Below, in pieces: positions 25,977-34,926 of a stretch of DNA of 64,000 nucleotides. The stretch comes from Ruegeria atlantica. GTDB lineage: Bacteria; Pseudomonadota; Alphaproteobacteria; Rhodobacterales; Rhodobacteraceae. The stretch is from the NCBI RefSeq assembly GCF_013032455.1, contig NZ_WQCF01000001.1, forward strand, positions 558,001 through 622,000. Direction: 5' to 3'. Under the pieces are notes generated by a model that saw only the letters and a list, made by a program, of their open reading frames with translations, searched no databases and had not been told where the DNA came from. Numbering within the stretch: position 1 is the first letter of the stretch; each line of letters begins with the position of its first letter. The translations under genes were made by a program, and so were the position numbers.

Positions 25977-27467
25977 TTACCCGTCAATGCTCAGCGCCAC
26001 AAACCGAGGTTCGCCGCCACGGCGTACCAGCAGCAACAGAGATTTGCGCCCCGCTTCGCGTGCTTCCTCCATGCGCGCCTCAAGGTCTTCGATCGAACTC
26101 ACCTTTTGCTGACCGGCCTCGGTGATCAGATCACCGGCACGCAAGCCTTTGGAGAAAGCCTCGGACCCTTCGTCAACCTCGGTCACAACCAAACCTTCGG
26201 CGTCGGCATCCAAACCAAGATCCGACCGCAACGTGTCAGTCAGGGGCGAGATGGTCAGACCCAGAATATCCGCATTCTCCTCGGTCGGAGCTTCAGAGGT
26301 TTCCTCTTCACCTTCTTCGTCACGCTCTGCATCCTCTCGACGGCCCAGCGTTACCAGTATGGTCTGGGTGCCGCCATCGCGCTGCACCACCACGCGAACA
26401 GACTTGCCTACCGTGGTTTCACCGACTTGACGCACCAGACCGCGCGTGTCTTCGACTTCAACTCCGTCAAAGCTCAGAATCACGTCCCCGGCCAGCAGAC
26501 CAGCATCCTTGGCGGGTCCGTCGGGCACATCACTGATCAGAGCACCGCCGGGCTTATCCAGCCCCATTGCCTCGGCCATGTCCTCGGTCACGTCCTGAAT
26601 CCGCACGCCCAGCCAGCCGCGGCGGGTTTCTCCGAACTCGCGCAGTTGGTCGACAACCTTGACCACGACGTTCGACGCCATCGAGAACCCAATCCCGATC
26701 GAGCCACCATTGGGCGACAAGATCGCCGTGTTCACACCAATCACCTCGCCATCCATATTGAACAGCGGCCCTCCCGAGTTCCCCCGGTTGATCGCCGCAT
26801 CCGTCTGGATGTAGTCGTCGTAAGACCCGCTCAGGGCCCGGTTCCGCGCTGAAACGATACCAGCCGATACTGAGAAGCCCTGACCCAACGGATTGCCCAT
26901 GGCGATAACCCAATCGCCCACTCGCGCAATGTCGCTATCACCGAATTGCACATATTTCAGCGGACCAGTTGCCTCGACCTTAAGCAGTGCAATGTCGGTT
27001 TTCTCATCCGTACCAATCACCTTGGCTGGCAGCTCTTTCTTGGGCTGACCGTCACCGGGGAAGAATTCTACAAGGATTTCATCTGCTTCCGCGATGACAT
27101 GATTGTTGGTGACGATATAGCCATCCTCAGAAATCACAAAGCCGGATCCCAGCGCATTGCTGCGGCGTGGGCGGTTGTTATCATCACCGTTGCGGTCCTG
27201 AAACTCACGAAAGAAATCCTCGAAAGGCGAGCCTTCGGGCACAATCCCCTGCGGACCTGTTTGCCCTTCGACCAGCGTAGAGGTCGTGATGTTAACCACG
27301 GCCGGGCTAATCTTCTCGGCCAATGGCGCCAGACTTTCCCCTCGCGCCTGCGCGGTGACGGTCTGGGCCAGTACAAGCAACATCCCCGCAAAGGCCAGCC
27401 ACATCAGCCGCATGAAACCAACACCATCGTCTCTGTGGACGGAAATACTGCGTGCTTGAGCCTGCAC
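25977..27467 (-). CDS. degP: Periplasmic Do-family serine protease/chaperone
   Basis: HtrA/DegP-type protease-chaperone that degrades or refolds damaged envelope proteins. 496 residues from a GTG at 27467, chosen because AAGGAG lies 7 nt upstream; an upstream TTG and an internal ATG (MRLMWLAFAG) are alternatives. A signal peptide is embedded at about residues 19-40. Catalytic triad: His123 (VTNNHVI), Asp158 (TDIALLK) and Ser231 (GNSGGPLF). Two PDZ domains follow (about 270-360 and 395-485) with an acidic Glu-rich linker. Last gene of the run gor-hflK-hflC-DUF2065-degP; a gap of about 130 bp before it could hold its own stress promoter. Confidence 0.95.
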   Translation of the reverse strand: MQAQARSISVHRDDGVGFMRLMWLAFAGMLLVLAQTVTAQARGESLAPLAEKISPAVVNITTSTLVEGQTGPQGIVPEGSPFEDFFREFQDRNGDDNNRPRRSNALGSGFVISEDGYIVTNNHVIAEADEILVEFFPGDGQPKKELPAKVIGTDEKTDIALLKVEATGPLKYVQFGDSDIARVGDWVIAMGNPLGQGFSVSAGIVSARNRALSGSYDDYIQTDAAINRGNSGGPLFNMDGEVIGVNTAILSPNGGSIGIGFSMASNVVVKVVDQLREFGETRRGWLGVRIQDVTEDMAEAMGLDKPGGALISDVPDGPAKDAGLLAGDVILSFDGVEVEDTRGLVRQVGETTVGKSVRVVVQRDGGTQTILVTLGRREDAERDEEGEEETSEAPTEENADILGLTISPLTDTLRSDLGLDADAEGLVVTEVDEGSEAFSKGLRAGDLITEAGQQKVSSIEDLEARMEEAREAGRKSLLLLVRRGGEPRFVALSIDG

Positions 27468-27598
27468 TTGGGAACTCCTTGTCGACAATTATCGTGCGGT
27501 CGCCCCTTAGCGACCACTCTTAGCAACCAATGTAGTCAGTTTGTTCAAGCCCGCAACTCGGGATCGCGGGGAATTCACCGGCAATTGAAATCATCACC

Positions 27599-27793
27599 CT
27601 AAAACCCAAGCTGATATGCGCCCCACAGCAGCACCAGACCGCTGACCACGCAAAGCAAGCCCGCCAGCCTCCGCGCCTGTTCGGGCAAGGTTCGCAGCGC
27701 CTCGAGCATACGTTCAATAAGCGAAGGGGCCAGCGCATAGGCCAGCCCCTCGACAATCAGCACCAGCCCGAAGGCCAGAAGGATCATACCCAT
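27599..27793 (-). CDS. DUF2065 family small membrane protein
   Basis: 64 residues with two transmembrane helices (about 3-22 and 40-62) and the family motif GLVLIVEGLAYALAPSLIERM. Homologues (YjeT in enterobacteria) commonly sit directly behind hflC, as here, where its ATG shares one base with the hflC stop (TAATG). The genetic linkage suggests a role with the HflKC complex, but none has been shown. Confidence 0.9.
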   Translation of the reverse strand: MGMILLAFGLVLIVEGLAYALAPSLIERMLEALRTLPEQARRLAGLLCVVSGLVLLWGAYQLGF

Positions 27794-28680
27794 TACTCAG
27801 CGACCGGCGCACGCCGTCCTGTTGGAGATCCAAGGTAGTTGAAGAACTCAGAATCTGGGCTCAGCACCATCGAGCTGTTACTACCTTGAAGGGCATTCTC
27901 ATACGCGGTGAGTGAACGGTAGAATTCAAAGAACTCCGGATCCGCACCATAGGCTTCGGCAAAGATCGCGTTGCGTTCGGCGTCAGCCTCACCTCGGATA
28001 ATCTCAGCCTCACGGTTGGCGTCCGAAACCAATTCGACCACGGTCCGGTCGGCCTGAGCACGGACACGCTGTGCGGCCTCGTTACCACGGGCGCGTTCGT
28101 CGGTGGCCTCACGTTCCCGTTCAGCTTTCATCCGGTCAAACGTGGCTTCAAGGTTGGCCTGAGGCAGATCGGTCGCCTTCAGACGCACGTCGATCACGTT
28201 GACGCCCAGCGCCTGTGCTTCGGCAATCGCGCTGTTGCGGATCCGCAGCATCAACGCGGCACGGTCAGAACTCAGGATGTCGCGAGACGACACCGAACCC
28301 AGAACTTCGCGGGTTTCGGCGCGCAGGATGCGATCCAGACGATCTTCGGCAACTGGGATACCACCTACACCGACAGCCTGACGGAAACGATTCAGATCCG
28401 AAATCCGATAGCGCGCGAAGGCGTCTACAACCAGACGACGGTCATCCAGAGGTGTCACCTCGAGCGGTTGAACGTCGATGGAGAGGATACGGTCGTCATA
28501 GCGGACAACTTCCTGAATTAGCGGGATTTTGAACGCCAGACCGGGCTCTTCCTTGACCGCTACCACACGACCAAATTGCAGAACCAGCGCGCGCTCCCGT
28601 TCATCGACGATGAAGATCGACGACAGGCCAACAACGCCGAGAATCACGACGAGGATGAGAAGAATGGGTGATTTACGCAT
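27793..28680 (-). CDS. hflC: HflC, subunit of the FtsH-modulating HflKC complex
   Basis: SPFH/band 7 protein of 295 residues. An N-terminal signal-anchor (LLILVVILGVVGLSSIFIV, residues 6-24) is followed by the SPFH domain (LVLQFGRVVAVKEEPGLAFKI), then a long helical region rich in Ala, Glu and Arg. HflC assembles with HflK into a large periplasmic cage that encloses and modulates the membrane protease FtsH. Starts and stops overlap those of its neighbours by one base, indicating coupled translation and fixed stoichiometry. Confidence 0.95.
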   Translation of the reverse strand: MRKSPILLILVVILGVVGLSSIFIVDERERALVLQFGRVVAVKEEPGLAFKIPLIQEVVRYDDRILSIDVQPLEVTPLDDRRLVVDAFARYRISDLNRFRQAVGVGGIPVAEDRLDRILRAETREVLGSVSSRDILSSDRAALMLRIRNSAIAEAQALGVNVIDVRLKATDLPQANLEATFDRMKAEREREATDERARGNEAAQRVRAQADRTVVELVSDANREAEIIRGEADAERNAIFAEAYGADPEFFEFYRSLTAYENALQGSNSSMVLSPDSEFFNYLGSPTGRRAPVAE

Positions 28681-29822
28681 TAGTTGCTCTCCCCGCTCTG
28701 ATTGCGGCGCAGCTCGTTCAGCGGCAGATATGGCACGACGCCCTGCCCCTGACCGGTCGAGTTTTCGTCCAGAATGATCTTGTCCACGTCACCCAGAACC
28801 TGTTCCATCCGTTCCAGATAGAGACGTTTTCGGGTCACGTCCGGCGCTTTGGTATATTCCTCCAGAACCGCACTGAAACGGCTGGCTTCACCCTGTGCGC
28901 TGTTGATCTGCTGCGCGCGATAGGCTTCGGCTTCTTCCAGTACCTGCGCAGCTTCACCACGGGCTTCCGCGAGAACGCGGTTGGCATAGGCATCGGCCAC
29001 GTTTTGCAGGCGGTCACGCTCCTGCGCGGCAGCCTGAACGTCGCGGAAGGCTGCGATTACGTCCTGCGGCGGGTCGGCCTTGTCGAAGTTCACGCGTACG
29101 ATGTTAATTCCGGAATCGTAGCTATCCATTGTGGACTGGATCAATTCCTGAAGACGATCCGCGATGATACCGCGATCCCGGTTCAGAATTGGTGCCAGTT
29201 CGCTTTGCGCAATGATTTCCCGCATCGCTGATTCCGACACAGCACGAATTGTCTGGCGTGGATCACGCAGGTTAAACAGGAACTTGGCCGGGTCGCTGAT
29301 ATTCCAAACGACCTGATAATCGATATCGACCACGTTTTCGTCGCCAGTCAGCATCAAGCCGTCGTCACTGCCACGCGTGCCGCCCATATCCTCGGTCTGT
29401 TCGCGGGTGACCGGGATGACCTCAGCGGTCACAAAAGGCCACGGGGCAAAGTTCAGACCCGGATTGCCAACGGCTGAGAACTCACCCAAGAACAACTCAA
29501 CCGACTGCTCTTCAGGCTTGACGGTGTAAAAGCTGGCCGCACCCCACAGCACGGCTGCAACGACCACGCCGATCAACACTGTGCCTTTGGTAAAGATGGG
29601 TCCACCCCCACCGGCACCTTGTCCACCGCCGCGACCCGAACCGCCACGACCGCCCATCAGGACGCGTAGCTGTTCCTGGCCTTTCTTCATCAGCTCGTCG
29701 ATCTCGGGGATTTGCGGGCTTTCGCCTTCGGGGGGCTTGCGCCCGTCCCCGTTGTTACCCCGATTTCCTCCGCCACCCGAGGAGCCTCCGCCCCCCCAGG
29801 GGCCACCGCTGTTGCCCGCCAT
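28680..29822 (-). CDS. hflK: HflK, subunit of the FtsH-modulating HflKC complex
   Basis: 380 residues. The cytosolic N-terminus is extremely Gly-rich (residues 2-75, GGPWGGGGSSGGGGNRG and later GRGGSGRGGGQ), followed by a single helix (about 85-105, VLIGVVVAAVLWGAASFYTV), the SPFH/band 7 domain with EEQSVELFLGEF, and a coiled-coil tail. Partner of HflC in the FtsH cage. The short upstream region has an AAGGAA Shine-Dalgarno and a CCGTG-TGAT-CACGG palindrome that could form a leader hairpin. Seventy-two bp separate it from gor upstream. Confidence 0.95.
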   Translation of the reverse strand: MAGNSGGPWGGGGSSGGGGNRGNNGDGRKPPEGESPQIPEIDELMKKGQEQLRVLMGGRGGSGRGGGQGAGGGGPIFTKGTVLIGVVVAAVLWGAASFYTVKPEEQSVELFLGEFSAVGNPGLNFAPWPFVTAEVIPVTREQTEDMGGTRGSDDGLMLTGDENVVDIDYQVVWNISDPAKFLFNLRDPRQTIRAVSESAMREIIAQSELAPILNRDRGIIADRLQELIQSTMDSYDSGINIVRVNFDKADPPQDVIAAFRDVQAAAQERDRLQNVADAYANRVLAEARGEAAQVLEEAEAYRAQQINSAQGEASRFSAVLEEYTKAPDVTRKRLYLERMEQVLGDVDKIILDENSTGQGQGVVPYLPLNELRRNQSGESN

Positions 29823-29894
29823 ATGTATCTATTCCTTCGTGTTGGACCGTGTGATCACGGGTTCCCTTGTAACTTGTGTGCGCGCGGTTGCAAA

Positions 29895-31253
29895 TCAAGC
29901 AGTGCGCACAGGTTGCCGCATTGTCACCAGTTCTTCGGCCATGACCGGGTGAACCGCAACCGTTCGGTCAAAATCTTCCTTGGTCGCGCCCATCTTAACG
30001 GCGATTCCTGCCAACTGGATCATCTCACCCGCGCCGGGTGCCACGATATGACAACCCAGCACCTTACGAGTGGCCTGGCTGACGATCAGCTTCATCAACA
30101 CACGCTGTGTTCCACCTGCAAAAGCCTTTTGCATTGGCTTGAACGAAGTGGCGTATACCTCAATCGGTTCCTGAGCCGCAGCTTCTTCTTCGCTGAGACC
30201 AACCGTGCCGAATTCCGGCTGGGTGAAGATCGCAGTTGGGATTAACTCATGATCCACCGGCGTCGGATTACCCTTGAAGACGGTTTCGACAAAAGCCATC
30301 CCCTCGCGGATCGCAACCGGGGTCAGGTTTACACGGTCAGTCACGTCACCAATGGCAAAGATCGAGGGCACGCCGGTCTGGCTGTACTCATCCACGATGA
30401 TCTCACCCTTGCGGCCGCGTTCGACGCCTACGGCCTCAAGCCCCAGATTGTCGGCGTTGGGCGCACGGCCGGTGGCATACATAACCACATCGAACAGTTG
30501 CTCGGACCCGTTGGTGGCTTTGACCCAGATCTTGTCACCTTGCTTTTTCATCTCAAGCACATTGGTGCCCAGATGCAGATCGATGCCGTTCTGGCACATC
30601 TCTTCACTGATCAAGCCACGCGCCTCTTCGTCGAAACCGCGCAGGATTTGCGCACCGCGATAGAACTGGGTCGTCTTTACACCCATTCCATTCATGATCC
30701 CCGCAAATTCGCTGGCGATATAGCCGCCGCCGACGATCAAGATGCTTTCGGGCAGTTTGTCGAGATGGAAAATCTCGTTCGAGGTAATCGCTAGGTCCGA
30801 ACCCGGAAACTCGGGCACAACCGGGCGGCCACCGGTGGCGATCAGAATATGTTTGGCCGTCTTACGGGTGCCGTCGGCCAGCTCAACTGTGTGAGCGTCA
30901 ACAACGGTGGCGCGCTGATCAAAGCTTTCGACGCCGTTGTTCTTTAGGATATTGCGATAAATACCTTCCAAACGGTCCAGTTCCGCCACCAGCTTTCCGT
31001 GGAACGTGTTCCAGTTCAAAGCACCGGGCTGAATGTCCCAACCATAGGCCTGCGCATCCCCGACCATGCCCGAGAACTCACTGGCAAAGACCATCAGCTT
31101 TTTCGGCACGCATCCTCGAATGACGCAGGTTCCGCCATAGCGGTCCTCTTCGGCCAGCGCCACCTTGGCACCGTTCTCACCAGCCGCCACACGAGCCGCG
31201 CGAACCCCGCCCGAGCCACCTCCGATGACGAACAGATCATAGTCAAAGCTCAT
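29895..31253 (-). CDS. gor: Glutathione-disulfide reductase
   Basis: NADPH-dependent flavoenzyme that regenerates glutathione from its disulphide. 452 residues from MSFDYDLFVIGGGSGG (FAD-binding GxGxxG). Redox-active pair Cys43/Cys48 in GGTCVIRGCVPKKL. NAD(P) site ILIVGGGYIASEFA; C-terminal dimer interface with catalytic HPVMAEEL. A 14-codon upstream extension was rejected because the conserved N-terminus starts here. It lies between rpiA and the hflKC genes on the same strand; with two GST genes in the window it supports a glutathione-based thiol system. Confidence 0.95.
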   Translation of the reverse strand: MSFDYDLFVIGGGSGGVRAARVAAGENGAKVALAEEDRYGGTCVIRGCVPKKLMVFASEFSGMVGDAQAYGWDIQPGALNWNTFHGKLVAELDRLEGIYRNILKNNGVESFDQRATVVDAHTVELADGTRKTAKHILIATGGRPVVPEFPGSDLAITSNEIFHLDKLPESILIVGGGYIASEFAGIMNGMGVKTTQFYRGAQILRGFDEEARGLISEEMCQNGIDLHLGTNVLEMKKQGDKIWVKATNGSEQLFDVVMYATGRAPNADNLGLEAVGVERGRKGEIIVDEYSQTGVPSIFAIGDVTDRVNLTPVAIREGMAFVETVFKGNPTPVDHELIPTAIFTQPEFGTVGLSEEEAAAQEPIEVYATSFKPMQKAFAGGTQRVLMKLIVSQATRKVLGCHIVAPGAGEMIQLAGIAVKMGATKEDFDRTVAVHPVMAEELVTMRQPVRTA

Positions 31254-31425
31254 AGTAATTCCCGTCGTTTGTCTGATTGGGGTGAAATTCAGCAACCCTC
31301 AGATATGGTTTAGTTCCAAAGTTGCAATTCATTCTTTGTCAAAGCGCGGCCAGAACCCAGAAAGCGGGCGCACAACCCACGATATCTTGCCAGAGTTTTC
31401 GTGAAACTTGGCATGCGGTCGTTCC

Positions 31426-32211
31426 TTAATCCGCCAAATCCGAGAACAGGTTATCGCCGCCCTCAATCAATTGGTCCAGTTCGGTGATGGAAGCGTTTAT
31501 GTCCCGTACTTCAACCCGACCATCGCCATGACCGATCACAACTTTGTCACAAATGTCGATGAACAGCCCGTTTTCGACCACGCCGGGAACCTGATTGAGC
31601 ACCAGCGCCAGTTGCCGCGCATTGCCGATGCGCTGCAGATGCAGGTCGAGGATGTGGTTCCCCTCATCCGTCACGAAAGGCGCTTCGCCATTCATCCGCA
31701 GCATTGCCGAGGTGCCCAGAACATCCATCGTGTCCAATGCTTCCTCGATCAACGTGCGGGTCGTCTGCCAACCGAATGGGATGACCTCAACGGGCAAGGG
31801 AAACGCGCCTAGCGTCTCAACCTCTTTCCCTGCATCGGCAATGACGATCATCTGGTCGCTGGCTGTGGCGACGATCTTTTCCTGCAGATGCGCGCCCCCG
31901 CCCCCCTTGATCAGGTTCAGTTCTCCGTCGAACTCGTCCGCGCCATCAATAGTCAGGTCCAGCCAACCAGCCTGATCCAGCGAGACAACCTCGATCCCGA
32001 CCTCGCGGGCCAATTGTGCGGTGCGGGTCGAAGTAGGAACCCCTTTGACACGCAGACCCTCATTCTGAACCCTTTCACCTAGGCGGCGCACCATCCAGGC
32101 GGCGGTCGATCCAGTACCTAGCCCGACGCGCATCCCATCCTGAACCATGTCCGCAGCACGGCGCGCGGCGGCGTATTTTGCCTTGTCGATGGGTGACAAA
32201 TCTCGGGTCAT
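31426..32211 (-). CDS. rpiA: Ribose-5-phosphate isomerase A
   Basis: Interconverts ribose 5-phosphate and ribulose 5-phosphate in the pentose phosphate pathway. 261 residues from MTRDLSPIDKAKYAAA; the longer frame upstream lacks conserved sequence. Signature loops: VGLGTGSTAAW, DLTIDGADEFD with the catalytic aspartates, and LIKGGGGAHLQEK with the catalytic glutamate/lysine region. Followed 172 bp later by gor on the same strand. Divergent from a GST gene. Confidence 0.96.
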   Translation of the reverse strand: MTRDLSPIDKAKYAAARRAADMVQDGMRVGLGTGSTAAWMVRRLGERVQNEGLRVKGVPTSTRTAQLAREVGIEVVSLDQAGWLDLTIDGADEFDGELNLIKGGGGAHLQEKIVATASDQMIVIADAGKEVETLGAFPLPVEVIPFGWQTTRTLIEEALDTMDVLGTSAMLRMNGEAPFVTDEGNHILDLHLQRIGNARQLALVLNQVPGVVENGLFIDICDKVVIGHGDGRVEVRDINASITELDQLIEGGDNLFSDLAD

Positions 32212-32313
32212 GGCAGCGTTTCCCTGTAGTGCTGCGGAACTTATACGGAAAGTGACCGCCAACTGCGAGTGCCAATTCAGTCACTTATACTGCAAACATA
32301 CGCCTAAAATACG

Positions 32314-32331
32314 CGTTTCCGATGGGAAACG
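32314..32331. promoter_or_regulatory. Inverted repeat in the rpiA/GST divergent region
   Basis: CGTTTCC-GATG-GGAAACG, a perfect 7-bp palindrome with a 4-nt spacer, 47 bp before the GST start. Could be an operator or a leader hairpin for the GST gene. Confidence 0.4.
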
Positions 32332-32378
32332 TCGCAATCGATGCTTCGCGCAGACACCCCACGATATACATACAAGAC

Positions 32379-33080
32379 ATGACCGCGCCCTATCGCCTTC
32401 ACTATGCCCCCGACAACGCCTCTCTGGTCGTCAGATTGGTGTTGGAAGAGATGGGCCTGCCCTATCAGACCGTTCTGGTAGATCGCCGCCGGAACGAACA
32501 GGACAGTGCGGCCTACAGGGCGCTGAACCCGAACGGGCTGATCCCGGTGTTGGAAACGCCAAACGGGCCGATCTTTGAAACAGCTGCAATTTTGCTCTGG
32601 CTGGCGGATACACATGGGCAATTAGCCCCTGCCCCCGACAGCCCGGACAGGGCGGCGTTCCTGAAATGGCTGTTTTTTGCGTCCAACACGCTTCACGCGG
32701 ACCTTCGCATCTTGTTCTACGCCGAGAAATACATTGACGCCGCGCAGGCCGAGACGTTGCGTACCGGCATCCGCCCGCGACTGCGGCAACATCTGCGAGC
32801 GCTTGATGCCGAAGCGAAAAATGCACCGATTTGGCTATGTCCAGATCACTCCTCGGTTCTGACCTACTATCTGGCGTGCCAAATGCGCTGGATGGCCCTC
32901 TATCCTGCCTGCGCAGATCGCAGTTGGTTTCAATTGGCGGACACGCCTTACCTGCAAGCTATCCTGATGCAGCTTGAAACCCGCCCCGCTACGCAAGCCG
33001 CAAACGCGGCCGAGGGGTTGGGGGTTACGCCGTTCACCTCTCCTAGTTATGCTACTCCTCAAGAAGGCTCAGCTACCTGA
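32379..33080 (+). CDS. Glutathione S-transferase family protein
   Basis: 233-residue GST fold: thioredoxin-like domain with PNGLIPVLETPNGPIFE and TAAILLWLADTHG, then an all-helical domain. The N-terminal APDNASLVVRLVLEEMGLPY has Ser/Asn at the place of the catalytic residue, consistent with beta- or theta-like bacterial classes. ATG at MTAPYRLHY. The stop is one base before the sdaA start region (TGATATG), so the two are likely co-transcribed. Distinct from the YfcG-like GST at 14.5 kb. Confidence 0.88.
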   Translation: MTAPYRLHYAPDNASLVVRLVLEEMGLPYQTVLVDRRRNEQDSAAYRALNPNGLIPVLETPNGPIFETAAILLWLADTHGQLAPAPDSPDRAAFLKWLFFASNTLHADLRILFYAEKYIDAAQAETLRTGIRPRLRQHLRALDAEAKNAPIWLCPDHSSVLTYYLACQMRWMALYPACADRSWFQLADTPYLQAILMQLETRPATQAANAAEGLGVTPFTSPSYATPQEGSAT

Positions 33081-33081
33081 T

Positions 33082-34455
33082 ATGTTCTTATCTGTCTTCG
33101 ATATGTTCAAAGTGGGCATCGGCCCGTCTTCGTCTCATACCATGGGGCCAATGGTGGCCGCCGCACGCTTTCTGGACATGATGCGCGCGTCTCCGTTCGA
33201 ATTCACCGGATTACGCGGGTCTCTGCACGGTTCGCTGGCTTTTACTGGCGTTGGCCATGCGACTGATCGGGCCACCATCCTCGGGCTGGCCGGGTTCGTG
33301 CCCGACACTTACGACAACAACAAAGCCGAGGCCGCGCTGGCCGAGATTGCCGAGACACACTGCGTTACCCCGGAAGGCCTGCCGACGCTGCAGTTTGATC
33401 CCAAGGCCGATCTGGTCTTTGACTATGAAAACAACTTGCCCGGTCACGCCAATGGCATGATCCTGATGGCCACCGACGCACAGGGCGATGTGATCCTGCG
33501 GCAAGTCTTTTACTCGGTCGGCGGCGGCTTTGTCTTAACCGAAGAGGAACTGGCCGAGGGCAAGGCGACCGAAGAGGGCGACCCAGTGCCGTTCCCGTTC
33601 AAATCCGCCGCCGAAATGCTGCAGATGGCCAAGGACAGCGGCAAGAGCATCGCTCAGATGAAGCGCGAAAACGAAATCGCGCGCGGCTGTGCCAACAGTT
33701 TTGCAAAGGGTACTGCGCGCCTTTGGGAGGTCATGAACAATTGCATCGAACGTGGCCTCAGGACCGATGGCATCCTGCCCGGAGGTCTGAATGTCCGCCG
33801 CCGGGCCAAAGGCATCTACGATGCACTGCAGGCCGAGCGGGGCATGAACCTGAACGCGCCGCACACCATCAATGACTGGATGAGCGTCTATGCCATGGCA
33901 GTGAACGAGGAAAACGCCGCCGGTGGTCAGGTTGTCACCGCGCCGACCAACGGAGCGGCGGGTACGATGCCTGCTGTGCTGCGTTATTACCTCGAACATG
34001 TGCCGGGTGCGTCGGAAAGCCACGTTGAGGATTTCCTGCTAACGGCTGCCGCCATTGGCGGCCTGGTCAAATACAACGCCTCGATCTCGGGCGCCGAAGC
34101 GGGCTGTCAGGCCGAGGTTGGAAGTGCATCCGCTATGGCCGCCGCAGGGCTGTGCGCCGTGATGGGTGGAACCCCCGAACAGGTTGAAAACGCCGCCGAA
34201 ATCGCGCTTGAGCATCATCTGGGAATGACCTGCGACCCGGTTGCCGGGTTGGTGCAAGTCCCCTGTATCGAACGCAACGGTTTGGCAGCAATCAAGGCGG
34301 TCTCGGCAGCTTCGCTGGCTTTGCGTGGTGATGGGAAACACTTTGTACCGTTGGATTCCGTGATCGAAACCATGCGCCAGACCGGGCATGATATGCACGA
34401 GAAATATAAGGAAACGTCGCTAGGTGGATTGGCGGTGAACATACCCAACTGCTGA
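33082..34455 (+). CDS. sdaA: L-serine ammonia-lyase, single-chain iron-sulfur type
   Basis: Deaminates L-serine to pyruvate and ammonia using an oxygen-sensitive [4Fe-4S] cluster. 457 residues: N-terminal beta domain with SVFDMFKVGIGPSSSHTMGP, and alpha domain with the cluster cysteines in SGAEAGCQAEVG, MTCDPVAG and VPCIERN. The glycine-rich APTNGAAGTMPAVL segment binds the substrate carboxylate. ATG 2 nt after the upstream GST stop. Serine breakdown is common in marine heterotrophs. Confidence 0.96.
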   Translation: MFLSVFDMFKVGIGPSSSHTMGPMVAAARFLDMMRASPFEFTGLRGSLHGSLAFTGVGHATDRATILGLAGFVPDTYDNNKAEAALAEIAETHCVTPEGLPTLQFDPKADLVFDYENNLPGHANGMILMATDAQGDVILRQVFYSVGGGFVLTEEELAEGKATEEGDPVPFPFKSAAEMLQMAKDSGKSIAQMKRENEIARGCANSFAKGTARLWEVMNNCIERGLRTDGILPGGLNVRRRAKGIYDALQAERGMNLNAPHTINDWMSVYAMAVNEENAAGGQVVTAPTNGAAGTMPAVLRYYLEHVPGASESHVEDFLLTAAAIGGLVKYNASISGAEAGCQAEVGSASAMAAAGLCAVMGGTPEQVENAAEIALEHHLGMTCDPVAGLVQVPCIERNGLAAIKAVSAASLALRGDGKHFVPLDSVIETMRQTGHDMHEKYKETSLGGLAVNIPNC

Positions 34456-34475
34456 CGCAAACATTGAGGGGTGAG

Positions 34476-34886
34476 ATGCTAGGACATTGCCTGTGCGGCA
34501 CCATCCGATACGAGATTGACCCACCGGTCTTGTCCTGCGTGTCCTGCCACTGCGACAGTTGCAGACGGCAGTGCGCTGCGCCGATGACAACCTATTTCGG
34601 CGTGCGTGACGGGCAGTGGCGATGGACTGGCGAGTCGCCGAAAATCTTCTATTCTTCCCTGGGTGTCGAGCGCAGCTTTTGCCCACATTGCGGCACGCCG
34701 ATTTCGTTCCGGTCACAGTCTATGTCGGGCGTTTTGCACCTGTATGTAGCAACGCTGGAAGACCCAAACCGACTGGAACCCACGTTGCACGTGGCGCATG
34801 AGGAAAAGTTGGACTGGCTGCGGCTGGATGACGGTCTACCGACTTGCATCGGGCCGGACTACACCAAGGTTCAGCCGCTGCCCTAG
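34476..34886 (+). CDS. GFA/CENP-V family zinc protein
   Basis: 136 residues with the complete zinc-binding cysteine pattern of the GFA (glutathione-dependent formaldehyde-activating) fold: GHCLCGTIRY, SCVSCHCDSCRRQ and SFCPHCGTPI. Most members have unknown substrates; the founding claim of S-hydroxymethylglutathione synthase activity is disputed. ATG chosen over an upstream TTG because GAGGGG sits at Shine-Dalgarno distance. Follows sdaA by 20 bp and precedes an EamA transporter by 40 bp. Confidence 0.88.
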   Translation: MLGHCLCGTIRYEIDPPVLSCVSCHCDSCRRQCAAPMTTYFGVRDGQWRWTGESPKIFYSSLGVERSFCPHCGTPISFRSQSMSGVLHLYVATLEDPNRLEPTLHVAHEEKLDWLRLDDGLPTCIGPDYTKVQPLP

Positions 34887-34926
34887 GAGCTTTCCACCGG
34901 TCAACAAAACCCGTAGCGTCGCGACT

